From positions 62,001 through 126,000 of the forward strand of contig NZ_CP110535.1 of NCBI RefSeq assembly GCF_026104355.1: 64,000 nucleotides of DNA, read 5' to 3'. Position numbers and translations under genes: made by a program. Below are positions 26,548 through 36,927 of the stretch, in pieces. Positions within the stretch are counted from its first letter, which is position 1; every line of letters begins with the position of its first letter. A model generated the notes under the pieces. That model saw only the letters and a program-made list of their open reading frames with translations. It did not search any database and had not been told where the DNA came from. This DNA is from Halomonas sp. BDJS001 (lineage in GTDB: Bacteria; Pseudomonadota; Gammaproteobacteria; Pseudomonadales; Halomonadaceae).

Positions 26548-27041
26548 GTCAAGCCAAAAATGGTGCGGTGCTAGCCGCAGAAGCCGAAAATCGCGAATTC
26601 CTGGTGTTCTCACTGGGTGATGAAGAGTACGCCATTGATATTTTGAAAGTGCAGGAGATCCGTGGCTACGAAAACGTAACGCGAATTGCCAATGCGCCAG
26701 ATTTTATCAAAGGCGTTACCAATCTACGTGGCGTTATCGTACCGATCGTGGATCTGCGCATTAAGTTTCATTTCGATAAGGTCGAATATGGCGGCCAGAC
26801 GGTGGTGATCGTCGTCAATGTTGCAGACCGGGTGGTTGGCATCGTCGTAGATGGGGTTTCTGACGTGATGACACTGACCCCCGATCAGATTAAGCCAGCA
26901 CCGGAATTTGGCGTTACCCTTTCGTCTGATTTTCTCAGCGGGCTGGGCAGTCTGGATGACCGCATGCTGGTACTTGTGGATATCGATAAACTGCTCACCA
27001 GCGACGAGATGGCGCTGGTGGAGAGCACCAGCAACCAGTAA
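26544..27041 (+). CDS. cheW: CheW, receptor-kinase coupling protein
   Basis: 165-residue adaptor linking CheA to chemoreceptors. The double-barrel CheW fold signature is complete: [20 protein letters not shown], then [19 protein letters not shown] and [18 protein letters not shown] overlap with cheA; a chemoreceptor gene follows. Confidence 0.98.
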   Translation: MSQAKNGAVLAAEAENREFLVFSLGDEEYAIDILKVQEIRGYENVTRIANAPDFIKGVTNLRGVIVPIVDLRIKFHFDKVEYGGQTVVIVVNVADRVVGIVVDGVSDVMTLTPDQIKPAPEFGVTLSSDFLSGLGSLDDRMLVLVDIDKLLTSDEMALVESTSNQ

Positions 27042-27150
27042 GACTGCCCAAGCATGGCACAGGGAGCGTGCCTGATCCGTTTTACCTAATGATGCATTCT
27101 CGCGCTACGGAAGGTGCTTGCGAGTGCCATTTGTGCGTGGAGAAAAGGGC

Positions 27151-28446
27151 GTGACACAGCTAATGCGGCAGTTAATGAACAATATGACGGTACGTTTAAG
27201 TTGGGGCTTAGTATTAGCGACCCTTTCGGTACTTGTCTTAATTGCCAGTGGTATCGGCCTTTATGCCCTGCACCATGGTGCATCAATCGTGCAAGCATCT
27301 AACGATATTCAGGCGCAACAGGCTGCTTTTGGCGCTTTTGCCGCATCGGTTCGCTGGGCGCTACTCGGCGTTGTGGTAATGACTATTGCCACGGTTATCG
27401 TGGTTATCTGGGGAGTAACGGCCAATGTCCTGCGCCCGTTAGACCGTTTGGTGGGCTATTTTGAGCGCATGGCGCAAGGGGATTTAAGCCAGGCGATCAC
27501 CTCACCGGGTAATAATGAGATAGGGCGGCTTTATAGCGCCATGGCCCATATGCAGGGCTCGCTGTCACAAACGGTAGGCACCGTGCGTACCAGCGGTACC
27601 TCAATCTATGAGCGGTCACAGCAAATTGCCAGTGGTAATAACGATCTCTCTTCGCGCACGGAACAGCAGGCGACCTCGTTAGAAGAGACGGCTTCCAGTA
27701 TGGAGCAGCTCGCCTCCACGGTGGGCCATAACGCTGAAAATGCGCGCCAGGCCAGCCAGCTGGCTGGAAGCGCCACTCTGACGGCCCGCCGCAGCGGGGA
27801 AGAGGTCGGTGAAATCGTCAGTACCATGCAGGATATCAGCGCAAGTTCGCATCAAGTTGCTGACATTATTACCGTTATCGACAATATTGCGTTTCAGACC
27901 AATATTCTAGCGCTGAATGCGTCGGTGGAAGCGGCGCGTGCTGGCGAGCATGGCAGGGGGTTCGCCGTGGTGGCACAGGAAGTACGCAGCTTAGCCAGTC
28001 GCAGTGCCGCTGCCGCAAAAGAGATTCGCACACTGATTGATGCCTCGCTCAGCAAGGTGGATATCGGCACCCAGTGTGTCAATCAAGCCGGTCAAACCAT
28101 GCAAGATCTGGTGGGCGCTGTGCAGCGCGTCAGCGATATTATGGATGAAATCGCCGCCGCTTCTGAGCAGCAAAACAGTGGTATAGGGCAAGTGAACCAG
28201 GCCGTGGCACAAATGGATCAGGTCGTGCAACAGAATGCCCAGTTGGTTCAGCAGGCCGCGCGAAGCGCCAACGAACTAGAAAGTGAAGCGGCACGGTTAC
28301 GCGAGGCTGTGGAGCGCTTTCGGGTCACTGAGGCCTCCGTCCAGCGCGCTCCAGCAACCCCGGCCCTTATGCCTTCGGCAGCGCCAAGCCTTCCCACTCG
28401 ACACAAACAGCCAGCAGAAGCGGCCGAGGAGTGGGCATCATTTTGA
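27151..28446 (+). CDS. Methyl-accepting chemotaxis protein with almost no periplasmic domain
   Basis: 431 residues if started at GTG 27151 (8 bases after GGAG); a longer start at 27118 is possible. Membrane helices at about 17-40 and 69-94 enclose only about 28 periplasmic residues, too few for a ligand-binding domain. A HAMP domain and a full signalling domain follow, with the hairpin tip [20 protein letters not shown]. The protein ends EEWASF, a W-x-x-F type C-terminal pentapeptide that in enterics tethers CheR. It may sense membrane state, or signals through other receptors. Confidence 0.9.
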   Translation: MTQLMRQLMNNMTVRLSWGLVLATLSVLVLIASGIGLYALHHGASIVQASNDIQAQQAAFGAFAASVRWALLGVVVMTIATVIVVIWGVTANVLRPLDRLVGYFERMAQGDLSQAITSPGNNEIGRLYSAMAHMQGSLSQTVGTVRTSGTSIYERSQQIASGNNDLSSRTEQQATSLEETASSMEQLASTVGHNAENARQASQLAGSATLTARRSGEEVGEIVSTMQDISASSHQVADIITVIDNIAFQTNILALNASVEAARAGEHGRGFAVVAQEVRSLASRSAAAAKEIRTLIDASLSKVDIGTQCVNQAGQTMQDLVGAVQRVSDIMDEIAAASEQQNSGIGQVNQAVAQMDQVVQQNAQLVQQAARSANELESEAARLREAVERFRVTEASVQRAPATPALMPSAAPSLPTRHKQPAEAAEEWASF

Positions 28447-28505
28447 GTTGTTTGGTAGGGCAAACAAACTCTTTGTTAACAATAAAACACTAATAAGGGA
28501 ACACC

Positions 28506-30656
28506 ATGCGTAATAACCAGCCAGTCTCTCAGCGTGAAATTGAGCTAAAAGAGGATGACTTCTTAGTCTCCCGTACCGATACCAAGGGTCGCATCACCTA
28601 TGCCAACCCTGCGTTTATCGACATTAGCGGCTTTGAACATGAAGAGTTGATAGGTGCGCCGCATAACCTAATACGCCACCCGGATATGCCGCCAGCGGCT
28701 TTTGAAAATCTCTGGCAAACGGTCAAAACGGGTGAAACGTGGCGCGGGCTGGTCAAAAATCGCTGTAAAAATGGCGACCACTACTGGGTAAATGCCAGTG
28801 TGACGCCGATTGTCGAAGATGGACAAGTCGTGGGCTACACCTCGGTGCGCGTGCAGGCAAGTCGTGAAGCGATTGCCCAGGCGGAGCAGGCGTACGCTGA
28901 CATACGCGAAGGTCGCAACAAGCGGTTCTACTTAGATAAAGGCCGGTTACGCCAGAAAGGGGTGATTAAGCGTTTGGCCCGGGTTCGCCTGGATACCATT
29001 CGTGCCAAGTTGGTCGGCATGATTGTCGTGGCTGGACTTCTGCTGTTAATCAGCGGAGGCCTGGGCTTGTATGGCTTGAATGTATCGGGTGAACGCTTGG
29101 GGCAGCTGAATAATGACGGTCTGCGTGACGTTATTCGCCTTCAACAAATCGACCAAACCATTGCTCAGACCCGCCAAGCGATGATTGAGCCGGAGCGTAT
29201 GGAACTGATCAATCAACGTTTTGAGATGGGAGAAAGTGTACAGGAGAATGCTGCGACGGTCGCTGAGGCTTGGCAGGAGTACTACTCACGGGAGGTCAAT
29301 GCGACGGAGCTGGCTGCCGAGTTCGATCAACAGCTACAGGCATTTTTGCAAAATGGTATGGGTCAAGCCGCTAGCGTCCTGCAGGCGGAAGAGACCTACC
29401 AAGCCTTTACCGGTCTGGATGCGGTAATCGCTGTGATGACCAACGAGGGCCGCGTCCTCTCAGGCATGGTGAATCAACTAATTGCCCAGAAACAGCAAGC
29501 AGCTGAAGCCATGGCCGATGAAGCACAGCAAGGTCAAACCACGATGCTGGGCGCCCAGGCCATCGTCCTTGGCATTGGCCTGCTGCTACTTATTTTGATT
29601 GGCGTGGTTACCTTGCGGGCGATTACCCGACCATTAAAAAGCGCTGCAGGTTTTACGCTGCAAATTGCTGGCGGTAATTTGGCCGCTAAAGTGCCTGCCA
29701 TGCGCCGCGATGAGGTGGGTCAGTTAATGGACTCACTGAACACCATGCGTAAAAGCCTAAGCAGCATCATCGCCGACGTTAAAAGCGGCATTGACGTGGT
29801 GACACCGGCTGCTCAGGACATCGCTAGTGGTAACGAAGAACTCTCGTCGCGTACCGAGCAGCAGGCGGCCTCTTTGCAGCAGACTGCTTCCAGCATGGAG
29901 GAGATGACCGCTACCGTGCGGCAGAACAGCGAAAACGCTCAAGAAGCCCGTCGTCTAGCCGATAATAATGCTATCCAGGTGACGAATACTGGCGAGTTGA
30001 TGACGCAGCTGGTTGATAGTATGCAGCGGATTACTCAAAGCTCCCAGCAGATGGCCGATATTATCAATGTGATCGATTCAATTGCGTTTCAGACCAATAT
30101 TTTGGCGCTGAATGCCTCGGTTGAAGCGGCACGTGCAGGCGAGCATGGGCGGGGGTTCGCCGTGGTAGCTGAAGAAGTGCGTAATCTGGCGGGCCGCAGC
30201 GCCGGCGCTGCTCAAGAAATCCGTGGTCTGATCGATGGTTCTAACCATGAAGTGAGCGCGGGGGCTAGTTTAGTAACCAAGGCTGAAGCCGCGATTAGCG
30301 AAGTGGCGGAAGCCGCACGTAGCGTGACCCAAATTATGCACGAGATATCGGCTGCCTCTGAAGAGCAAAGCCATGGCATTGCCCAGGTTAACCAGGCAGT
30401 GGCAGAGATGGATCAAGGCACCCAGCGCAATGCTGTGCGGGTGCAGGAAACCGCACGTGCGGCGGTTTCCCTGGAGAAGCAGGCAGGGTTACTAGCGCTG
30501 TCAGTGGAAGCATTTCGATTAAATAGTCAAGGGGCGTTACGTCCGCCAGCAGATACAGCAACCAAGCACGCTGCTCAACTGCCTAGCACCGCGCCGTCGA
30601 ATAAGTCGCCCGTTAAACGGCAAACAGCCTCAATAGAGGAGTGGGAAGAGTTTTGA
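28506..30656 (+). CDS. Methyl-accepting chemotaxis protein, PAS plus transmembrane type
   Basis: 716 residues. An N-terminal cytoplasmic Aer-like PAS domain (about 15-115; [20 protein letters not shown], then [20 protein letters not shown]) is followed by a membrane helix (about 172-195), a helical periplasmic domain of about 160 residues, a second helix (about 350-372), HAMP and the signalling domain ([20 protein letters not shown]). It ends IEEWEEF, a CheR-tethering pentapeptide. The PAS domain suggests redox or energy sensing, combined with a Tar-like external domain. AAGGGAACACC precedes the ATG; cheR overlaps its stop. Confidence 0.93.
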   Translation: MRNNQPVSQREIELKEDDFLVSRTDTKGRITYANPAFIDISGFEHEELIGAPHNLIRHPDMPPAAFENLWQTVKTGETWRGLVKNRCKNGDHYWVNASVTPIVEDGQVVGYTSVRVQASREAIAQAEQAYADIREGRNKRFYLDKGRLRQKGVIKRLARVRLDTIRAKLVGMIVVAGLLLLISGGLGLYGLNVSGERLGQLNNDGLRDVIRLQQIDQTIAQTRQAMIEPERMELINQRFEMGESVQENAATVAEAWQEYYSREVNATELAAEFDQQLQAFLQNGMGQAASVLQAEETYQAFTGLDAVIAVMTNEGRVLSGMVNQLIAQKQQAAEAMADEAQQGQTTMLGAQAIVLGIGLLLLILIGVVTLRAITRPLKSAAGFTLQIAGGNLAAKVPAMRRDEVGQLMDSLNTMRKSLSSIIADVKSGIDVVTPAAQDIASGNEELSSRTEQQAASLQQTASSMEEMTATVRQNSENAQEARRLADNNAIQVTNTGELMTQLVDSMQRITQSSQQMADIINVIDSIAFQTNILALNASVEAARAGEHGRGFAVVAEEVRNLAGRSAGAAQEIRGLIDGSNHEVSAGASLVTKAEAAISEVAEAARSVTQIMHEISAASEEQSHGIAQVNQAVAEMDQGTQRNAVRVQETARAAVSLEKQAGLLALSVEAFRLNSQGALRPPADTATKHAAQLPSTAPSNKSPVKRQTASIEEWEEF

Positions 30657-31525
30657 CCGAACAACGTGAACGGGTTGTAGACGCTGGTCAGTGGACATCA
30701 AGCAGCCAGATTGAGCGCGATCTAGTACTGACTGATGCAGATTTTACGCGTATTCGCGAGCTGATTTATCAGCGCGCAGGTATTGTGTTGGCAGAGCATA
30801 AGCGTGAAATGGTGTATAGCCGCTTGGCAAAGCGGCTGCGCCACCATGGCATGACGCGCTTTACCGATTATCTGGTACGCCTTGAGCGCCAGCCAGAAGC
30901 TAAAGAGTGGGAAGCGTTTACCAACGCGCTAACCACTAACCTCACGGCCTTTTTTCGTGAAGCGCATCATTTTCCGCTGCTGGCTGAGCATATAAAGAAC
31001 AAGCAAGACCCGGTGGCTATTTGGTGTTCAGCCGCCTCCACCGGGGAGGAGCCCTACTCGCTGGCAATGACGTTGTTGGAAACGCTGGGCCCGAAGGCGT
31101 CACAAGCCAAAGTGATCGCCACTGATATTGATACTGACGCATTGGCCAGGGCGCGTGCAGGCGTTTACCCCCTGGAACAGGTACGCAAAATTGATGAGGC
31201 GCGAGTCAAGCGGTTCTTTCAGAAAGGCACGGGCAATCATGCAGGCTTTGCCCGGATCCGCCCGGAAGTCTCTGCCTTAGTCGAGTTTCTGCCACTTAAT
31301 TTGCTAGCACCGCAATGGCCGATTAAAGGCCCTTTTGATGCGGTGTTCTGCCGAAACATCATGATTTATTTTGATAAAGATACTCAATCAAAAATTCTTA
31401 AACGGTTTGCGCCACTGATGAAGCCCGATGGCTTGCTGTTTGCAGGTCACTCAGAAAACTTCTCGTATATCAGCGATGCGTTCAAACTGCGTGGCCAGAC
31501 TGTTTATACCGTGGTCAAAAAATGA
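30653..31525 (+). CDS. cheR: CheR, chemoreceptor glutamate methyltransferase
   Basis: 290 residues from TTG 30653, which overlaps the chemoreceptor stop (TTGA); a GTG at 30641 would add four residues. S-adenosylmethionine-dependent enzyme that methylates receptor helices. N-terminal CheR_N helices ([20 protein letters not shown]) and the methyltransferase core ([47 protein letters not shown]) are complete. It pairs with CheB for adaptation. A 91-base gap to cheB shows no gene; cheD is absent. Confidence 0.97.
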   Translation: MTEQRERVVDAGQWTSSSQIERDLVLTDADFTRIRELIYQRAGIVLAEHKREMVYSRLAKRLRHHGMTRFTDYLVRLERQPEAKEWEAFTNALTTNLTAFFREAHHFPLLAEHIKNKQDPVAIWCSAASTGEEPYSLAMTLLETLGPKASQAKVIATDIDTDALARARAGVYPLEQVRKIDEARVKRFFQKGTGNHAGFARIRPEVSALVEFLPLNLLAPQWPIKGPFDAVFCRNIMIYFDKDTQSKILKRFAPLMKPDGLLFAGHSENFSYISDAFKLRGQTVYTVVKK

Positions 31526-31616
31526 ACAAATATCGTGTCTTTAAGATCGCTTTAGGCGCTGTGGCTCCGGCGGTTGCAATCACACATCAGGCGTCTATAG
31601 CAAGAGGAGGCGTGCT

Positions 31617-32678
31617 TTGAGCGCAGCCAAGATCAAAGTATTGTGTGTCGATGATTCGGCGCTAATCCGCGATTTGTTAACAGAAATTATTAATTCTCAG
31701 CCCGATATGGAAGTCGTTGCGGTAGCCCCCGACCCCATTGCCGCCAGGGATTTGATCAAGCAACACAATCCTGATGTGTTAACTCTTGATGTGGAAATGC
31801 CGCGTATGGACGGCTTGGATTTTCTCGAGCGTTTAATGCGTCTGCGGCCTATGCCGGTGTTAATGGTGTCGTCACTCACCCAAAGCGGCTCAGAAATCAC
31901 CCTGCGTGCACTTGAGCTGGGAGCGCTGGATTTTGTCGCCAAGCCGAGCCTGGGCATCCGCAACGGAATGATGGAGTACGCCGACGAAATTGCCGAAAAG
32001 CTGCGTGCTGCGGCGCGCTCCCGCCCCCGTCAGGCGCGGCATAAAAATACACCGCCGCCAGCTGCCTTGAAGGCACCGCTGGTATCGAGTGAAAAGTTGA
32101 TTATTATCGGCGCGTCCACTGGTGGCACGGAAGCCATTCGAGCGGTGCTTGAGCCGCTACCGGCGAATGCCCCGGCGATCTTGATTACCCAGCATATGCC
32201 TGGCGGCTTCACCCGCTCGTTTGCCGAACGACTGGATCGGCTATGCAGGATTACCGTTAAAGAAGCTACCGATGGCGAGCGAATCCTACCTGGGCATGCT
32301 TATATCGCACCGGGCGATCAGCACCTCAAGCTGGCGCGAAGTGGTGCTAACTACGTGGCACGCTTAGACGACGGCCCACCGGTTAACCGCCACCGCCCAT
32401 CCGTTGACGTGCTGTTCCACTCAGCGGCTCAGCATGCGGGTAAGAACTCCATCGGCGTGATTCTGACGGGGATGGGCAAGGATGGCGCGGCAGGGCTGCT
32501 TGAGATGCGCCAAGCGGGTGCGCCCACCATTGCCCAGAATGAGCAGTCCTGCGTGGTTTTCGGTATGCCGCGAGAAGCCATTGCGATGGGGGGGGCGGTG
32601 GAAGTGGTGGCTTTGGATGAGATCCCCTCGCGGATGATGGCGCTGATCGCCGCCTCTGGCCGCGCTCAGCGTGTGTAG
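31617..32678 (+). CDS. cheB: CheB, chemoreceptor methylesterase/deamidase response regulator
   Basis: 353 residues from a TTG start preceded by GAGGAGG. The N-terminal receiver has the phospho-acceptor D58 ([12 protein letters not shown]); the C-terminal esterase has the catalytic triad S167 (IGASTGGTE), H193 ([10 protein letters not shown]) and D289 ([10 protein letters not shown]). It removes methyl groups added by CheR and is activated by CheA. Without CheD in the window, CheB is probably also the deamidase. Confidence 0.97.
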   Translation: MSAAKIKVLCVDDSALIRDLLTEIINSQPDMEVVAVAPDPIAARDLIKQHNPDVLTLDVEMPRMDGLDFLERLMRLRPMPVLMVSSLTQSGSEITLRALELGALDFVAKPSLGIRNGMMEYADEIAEKLRAAARSRPRQARHKNTPPPAALKAPLVSSEKLIIIGASTGGTEAIRAVLEPLPANAPAILITQHMPGGFTRSFAERLDRLCRITVKEATDGERILPGHAYIAPGDQHLKLARSGANYVARLDDGPPVNRHRPSVDVLFHSAAQHAGKNSIGVILTGMGKDGAAGLLEMRQAGAPTIAQNEQSCVVFGMPREAIAMGGAVEVVALDEIPSRMMALIAASGRAQRV

Positions 32679-32737
32679 TGTGCCGTTTGTATAAGAACTA
32701 ATCATAAAAACTTAATAAGCTCGCAAGGGAACTCACA

Positions 32738-34444
32738 ATGAATCGTTTACTGCGCAACTTGAGTATTCACGCCGCTGTGGTTGCGGCACTTAGCTGCTTT
32801 GTCGTGCTTATTTTAGTGATTGCGGGCTTGGGTGTTGTGGCCGACCGCGATGCACAAAACAATCTTGATACACTGAGCAATATTAGCGGCGCACAACTCA
32901 ATGAGATTAACCGCGCTGACTCGCTGCTAAACCAGGCCATGTTGGCGATGGAAACGGCTTCTAACTACCTGATGGTGGGCCAAACCCGGCAGTCCAATGA
33001 ACAGGTTGATATAGCGGGCAATCGTATAGAGCGTGCTGAACAGCGATTTGCGCGCTTTGCGGCAAATTCATTCTCTCCACAGGGCGAGGCATTGGCAAAA
33101 CCCCTTATTGAAGATTTCAATGCTGTTATGGGGTTGGTTAAGCAGCAGCATGAAACCTTTGAGTATATGGATTTAACCAGCTACAACACCCTGCGCGAGG
33201 AGTTGGAGGAGCCATTAATGAGTTTGTCTGAAAGTATGACCGCATTTGTTGGTTATGGCTTCCAGCGGGTAGATACCATTCGAGCCGATGCGCAAGCCCA
33301 GAGTCATCTGTTTAATATTATCAAAACTGCGGCGGTGCTCTTTGTTCTAGCGATGACCCTGGTCATTTACTTTGGGTTACGCCGCACGGTGATTGCGCCG
33401 TTAAGAGGAGCGGTTCAACGCCTGGATGCGATAGCCGAGGCGGATTTAACCAATCCTGTGCCAGAAGCGGGTAAAAACGAAATTGGTCGTCTGTTTGGCG
33501 CGATGGGCACAATGCAGCAAAACCTCATCAATATCGTTGGTCGGGTGCGTGAAGGCAGTAACGAAATTCACCATGGCACCCGTGAGATTGCCAGCGGCAA
33601 CGCTGACCTCTCTTCACGTACGGAGCAGCAGGCGGCATCGATTCAGCAGACCGCGGCCAGCATGGAAGAGATGACCGCGACGGTTAAGCAGAACGCTGAT
33701 AATGCTCGCCAGGCCAGCACCCTGGCAGCTGACGCCTCCACCACGGCTGAACGCGGTGGTCAAGTGGTGGAACAGGTGGTGCAGACCATGCACGGCATTT
33801 CCACCAGCTCGAAAAAAGTCGCTGATATTACCAGCGTTATTGACTCGATTGCCTTTCAAACCAATATTTTGGCACTCAATGCCTCAGTAGAGGCCGCCCG
33901 TGCCGGCGAGCAGGGCCGGGGCTTTGCGGTGGTGGCGGGGGAAGTACGCAATTTGGCCAGCCGTAGTGCGGATGCGGCCAAAGAGATTAAAACCCTGATC
34001 GATGCCTCGGTGACCCAGATCCAGCAAGGTTCTACTCTGGTCGAGCAGGCGGGCACCACGATGTCGGATGTGGTGACTGCGGTACGCCGCGTCACCGATA
34101 TCATGGATGAAATTTCTGCTGCTTCCCAGGAGCAGAGTGACGGCATCGAGCAGGTGAGTCAGGCCGTGGGGCAGATGGATCAAGTCACCCAGCAAAACGC
34201 TGCACTGGTACAGCAAGCCTCTGCGGCGGCGGCCTCGCTTGAGGAGCAGGCCAACCGGTTGGAACAAGCGGTAGCTGTCTTTAAGCTATTAGGTGTGCAA
34301 GGTGCATCACATCAGGCGCTACCCGCTTCGTCACCCATAACGAACGCGATGCCTGCTCCCAGGGTTGACCAACAGCAGACGAGTCGGCCGGCGTCAAGCG
34401 TAACGAACATGAAGAGTGGGAAGAATTTTGAAGAACAGCTGTAG
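32738..34444 (+). CDS. Methyl-accepting chemotaxis protein with frameshifted C-terminus
   Basis: Tar-like receptor: helix at about 12-34, four-helix-bundle periplasmic domain (about 35-195), second helix, HAMP, signalling domain with [20 protein letters not shown]. As written the frame ends at 34444 with SGKNFEEQL. In the -1 frame, from 34393, the codons read [12 protein letters not shown] and then stop at 34429-34431, matching the KR..EEWEEF end of the receptor at 28506. One base therefore seems missing near 34382-34393 (a GGCCGGCG stretch). Restored length would be 564 residues. The receptor otherwise looks complete; loss would affect CheR/CheB tethering only. Confidence 0.92.
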   Translation: MNRLLRNLSIHAAVVAALSCFVVLILVIAGLGVVADRDAQNNLDTLSNISGAQLNEINRADSLLNQAMLAMETASNYLMVGQTRQSNEQVDIAGNRIERAEQRFARFAANSFSPQGEALAKPLIEDFNAVMGLVKQQHETFEYMDLTSYNTLREELEEPLMSLSESMTAFVGYGFQRVDTIRADAQAQSHLFNIIKTAAVLFVLAMTLVIYFGLRRTVIAPLRGAVQRLDAIAEADLTNPVPEAGKNEIGRLFGAMGTMQQNLINIVGRVREGSNEIHHGTREIASGNADLSSRTEQQAASIQQTAASMEEMTATVKQNADNARQASTLAADASTTAERGGQVVEQVVQTMHGISTSSKKVADITSVIDSIAFQTNILALNASVEAARAGEQGRGFAVVAGEVRNLASRSADAAKEIKTLIDASVTQIQQGSTLVEQAGTTMSDVVTAVRRVTDIMDEISAASQEQSDGIEQVSQAVGQMDQVTQQNAALVQQASAAAASLEEQANRLEQAVAVFKLLGVQGASHQALPASSPITNAMPAPRVDQQQTSRPASSVTNMKSGKNFEEQL

Positions 34445-34530
34445 AAACAGTTCTAAGAGACCGTTTTAAACCCCTGACTGTACTTTTCAGTCGCCTCCGT
34501 GCCATATACTGATTGATTAGAGGATGACCC

Positions 34531-34920
34531 ATGGCAGATAAGAATATGAGTTTCCTGGTTGTAGACGACTTTCCCACTATGCGTCGGATCGTGCGTAGTC
34601 TGCTTAAGGAGCTGGGCTTTACCAACGTAGATGAAGCCGAAGATGGCCAAGATGCGCTTAATAAACTGCGTTCAGGCAATTTTGAATTCGTCGTTTCCGA
34701 TTGGAATATGCCGAATCTGGACGGCTTGGAAATGCTCAAGGAGATCCGCCAGGATGAGGCGCTGAAAGACCTGCCCGTGTTGATGGTGACCGCAGAAGCG
34801 AAGAAAGAGAACATCATAGCGGCCGCTCAGGCGGGCGCTAACGGCTATGTCGTCAAGCCGTTCACTGCCGCTACCCTTGAAGAGAAGCTCAACAAGATCT
34901 TCGACAAACTGGGTATGTGA
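34531..34920 (+). CDS. cheY: CheY, chemotaxis response regulator
   Basis: 129-residue single receiver domain almost collinear with E. coli CheY: acidic pocket D12-D13, phospho-acceptor D57 ([12 protein letters not shown]), T87 region ([12 protein letters not shown]) and K109 (YVVKPF). Phospho-CheY binds FliM and reverses the motor. It is followed by cheZ, as in enterics. A small GACTG/CAGTC inverted repeat lies upstream. Confidence 0.98.
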   Translation: MADKNMSFLVVDDFPTMRRIVRSLLKELGFTNVDEAEDGQDALNKLRSGNFEFVVSDWNMPNLDGLEMLKEIRQDEALKDLPVLMVTAEAKKENIIAAAQAGANGYVVKPFTAATLEEKLNKIFDKLGM

Positions 34921-34961
34921 GTGACTGGGCCTATGTGCTTGGTTAACGAGGAGACAACATT

Positions 34962-35657
34962 ATGAGCCAGAATGAGCAGTCCGATTCTGCCCAATCGTCC
35001 GAACAAGCCGCTGAAGATCTAATTCATCGCATCGGCAAGTTGACGCGTATGCTGCGCGAGAACATGCGTGAATTAGGGCTTGATAAAGAGATTGAGAAAG
35101 CGGCTGAAGCCATCCCCGATGCACGCGACCGCCTGCACTATGTCGCTACCATGACGGAGCAGGCAGCAGATCGAGCGCTCAATGCCGTTGACCGTGCGCA
35201 GCCGCTGCAGGATCAATTGTCAGACCGGGCGGAGGCGCTGGATAAGCGCTGGGCCGAGTGGTTTGAAGCGCCGAAAGAGCTGGATGAGGCGAAAGCACTC
35301 GTCGTCGAGACCCGCACTTATCTCAGCGATGTGCCCGATGTGGTGTCAGCCACTAACAAAGAACTGATGGAAATCATGATGGCCCAGGACTTCCAAGACC
35401 TGACCGGCCAAGTGATTAAGAAGATGATGGACGTAATCCATGAGATCGAGCATCAGCTGGTTCAGGTGCTCATTGATAACGCGCCGGGCGCCCATGCACG
35501 AGAAACGCTGCAGCGCAAGGCCGAGGATCAGTGGAAAAGCGACAATGCACGGCGTAACGAAGACCTTTTGAATGGGCCGCAAGTGAAGGATAATGTTCCG
35601 GATACCGTCTCTGGACAAGACCAGGTAGACGATTTGTTGGACGAATTAGGCTTTTAA
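34962..35657 (+). CDS. cheZ: CheZ, CheY-P phosphatase
   Basis: 231-residue helical protein. The active-site segment [17 protein letters not shown] holds D146 and Q150, equivalent to D143 and Q147 of E. coli CheZ. The C-terminal peptide ([12 protein letters not shown]) is the CheY-binding tail. AACGAGGAGAC precedes the ATG. CheZ clears the signal in proteobacterial species that lack CheC/CheX. Confidence 0.97.
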   Translation: MSQNEQSDSAQSSEQAAEDLIHRIGKLTRMLRENMRELGLDKEIEKAAEAIPDARDRLHYVATMTEQAADRALNAVDRAQPLQDQLSDRAEALDKRWAEWFEAPKELDEAKALVVETRTYLSDVPDVVSATNKELMEIMMAQDFQDLTGQVIKKMMDVIHEIEHQLVQVLIDNAPGAHARETLQRKAEDQWKSDNARRNEDLLNGPQVKDNVPDTVSGQDQVDDLLDELGF

Positions 35658-35695
35658 CGCGCGTTATTAAACGCCCCCTGGGCGTGCAAGCACGC

Positions 35696-35724
35696 TATTC
35701 AGCCGTCCCTATGGACGCTGAATA
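35696..35724 (+). terminator. Hairpin between cheZ and flhB
   Basis: Arms TATTCAGC[C]GTCC and GGACGCTGAATA (one bulged base, loop CTAT) form a 12-pair stem in the 103-base cheZ-flhB gap. No T-run follows, so it could be a partial terminator, an attenuator or an RNA stability element. Confidence 0.35.
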
Positions 35725-35760
35725 CGTGATAAGCTTCGCTTCACCTGGCCGGATACCCGT

Positions 35761-36927
35761 ATGGCAGATAACGATAGCGACCAGGAAAAGACTGAAGAGG
35801 CCACGCCCAGGCGCAAAGAGAAAGCCCGTGAAGAGGGCCAGGTTGCCCGTTCCCGCGAGTTAAACACGTTTCTGCTACTGCTGGGTGGTGTGGTTGGCCT
35901 CTACAGCATGGGCAAAATGCTCTACGACCAGTTGGGCGCGGTGATGGAGCAGGCTTTCTTGTTTGAGCGTCGCCAAGCAATGGAAAGTACCCCGATGCTG
36001 GTCAACGCCCTGGATCTTGGTCAGCGCACGCTATTTGCCATGATGCCGCTGTTTTTACTGTTAGCGGTGATTGCGTTGGTTGCGCCCGGGCTGATGGGGG
36101 GGTGGCTGATATCGGCTAAATCGATGCAGCCCAAATTTTCCAAGCTAAACCCTATTAAGGGCGTAAAGCGCATCTTCTCCACCCAGGCATTGATCGAATT
36201 GGCCAAAGCGATCGCCAAGTCGGCTCTGGTCGGGGGCGTCGCTGCGACCTTTTTGTATTTCAACATCGGCAAATTTATGGCGCTAATGGATCAGCCTATC
36301 CAGCAAGCGCTGACCAACGCTCTAACCATGGCGGCGCAGGCAGCTGGGCTCATGGTGATGGTATTGATAGTGGTCATTTTGATCGATGTCCCTTTCCAGC
36401 TTTGGGATAATGCCAAGAAGCTGCGCATGAGTCAGGAAGAGATCAAGCGTGAGCATAAGGAGTCTGAAGGCGACCCGCATGTGAAAGCGCGCATACGCCA
36501 GCAGCAACAGGCCATGGCGCGGGGCAGGATGATGAGCAAGGTACCCGATGCGGACGTCATCATTACCAACCCCACGCACTACGCGATAGCACTGACTTAT
36601 CAGGAAGGCAGCATGGGTGCCCCGCGGCTGGTGGCAAAAGGGGCCGATGCGGTGGCCGCGCGTATTCGCGAAATTGGTGAAGAGGCCGGTGTACCGCGAT
36701 TGGAGGCGGCGCCATTGGCACGTGCCCTCTATCATCACGTGGATCTAGAGGCGGAGGTGCCGGCTGAACTGTATACCGCAGTGGCGGAAGTAATGGCCTG
36801 GGCCTATCGCCTCAAGCAAGTCGCAAAACAAGGAGGCGAGGTGCCCCCAATCCCCGATAACCTGCCGGTACCACCGGAGATGGAAAGCCCCGGGCAAGGC
36901 GCCGGTGGTAATGAGGCGCAACCATGA
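35761..36927 (+). CDS. flhB: FlhB, export specificity switch protein
   Basis: 388 residues. Four membrane helices in the first 210 residues, then the cytoplasmic domain with the autocleavage site N270-P271-T272-H273 (ITNPTHYAIALTYQ). Cleavage, together with FliK, changes export from hook to filament proteins. The N-terminal DQEKTEEATPRRKEKAREEG block is characteristic. A Pro-rich tail of about 30 residues extends the usual end. ATGA overlap with flhA. Confidence 0.97.
   Translation: MADNDSDQEKTEEATPRRKEKAREEGQVARSRELNTFLLLLGGVVGLYSMGKMLYDQLGAVMEQAFLFERRQAMESTPMLVNALDLGQRTLFAMMPLFLLLAVIALVAPGLMGGWLISAKSMQPKFSKLNPIKGVKRIFSTQALIELAKAIAKSALVGGVAATFLYFNIGKFMALMDQPIQQALTNALTMAAQAAGLMVMVLIVVILIDVPFQLWDNAKKLRMSQEEIKREHKESEGDPHVKARIRQQQQAMARGRMMSKVPDADVIITNPTHYAIALTYQEGSMGAPRLVAKGADAVAARIREIGEEAGVPRLEAAPLARALYHHVDLEAEVPAELYTAVAEVMAWAYRLKQVAKQGGEVPPIPDNLPVPPEMESPGQGAGGNEAQP

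Noticed and set aside
34474..34494. Terminator before cheY
   Set aside because: GACTG/CAGTC is only a 5-base stem without a T-run; likely chance.
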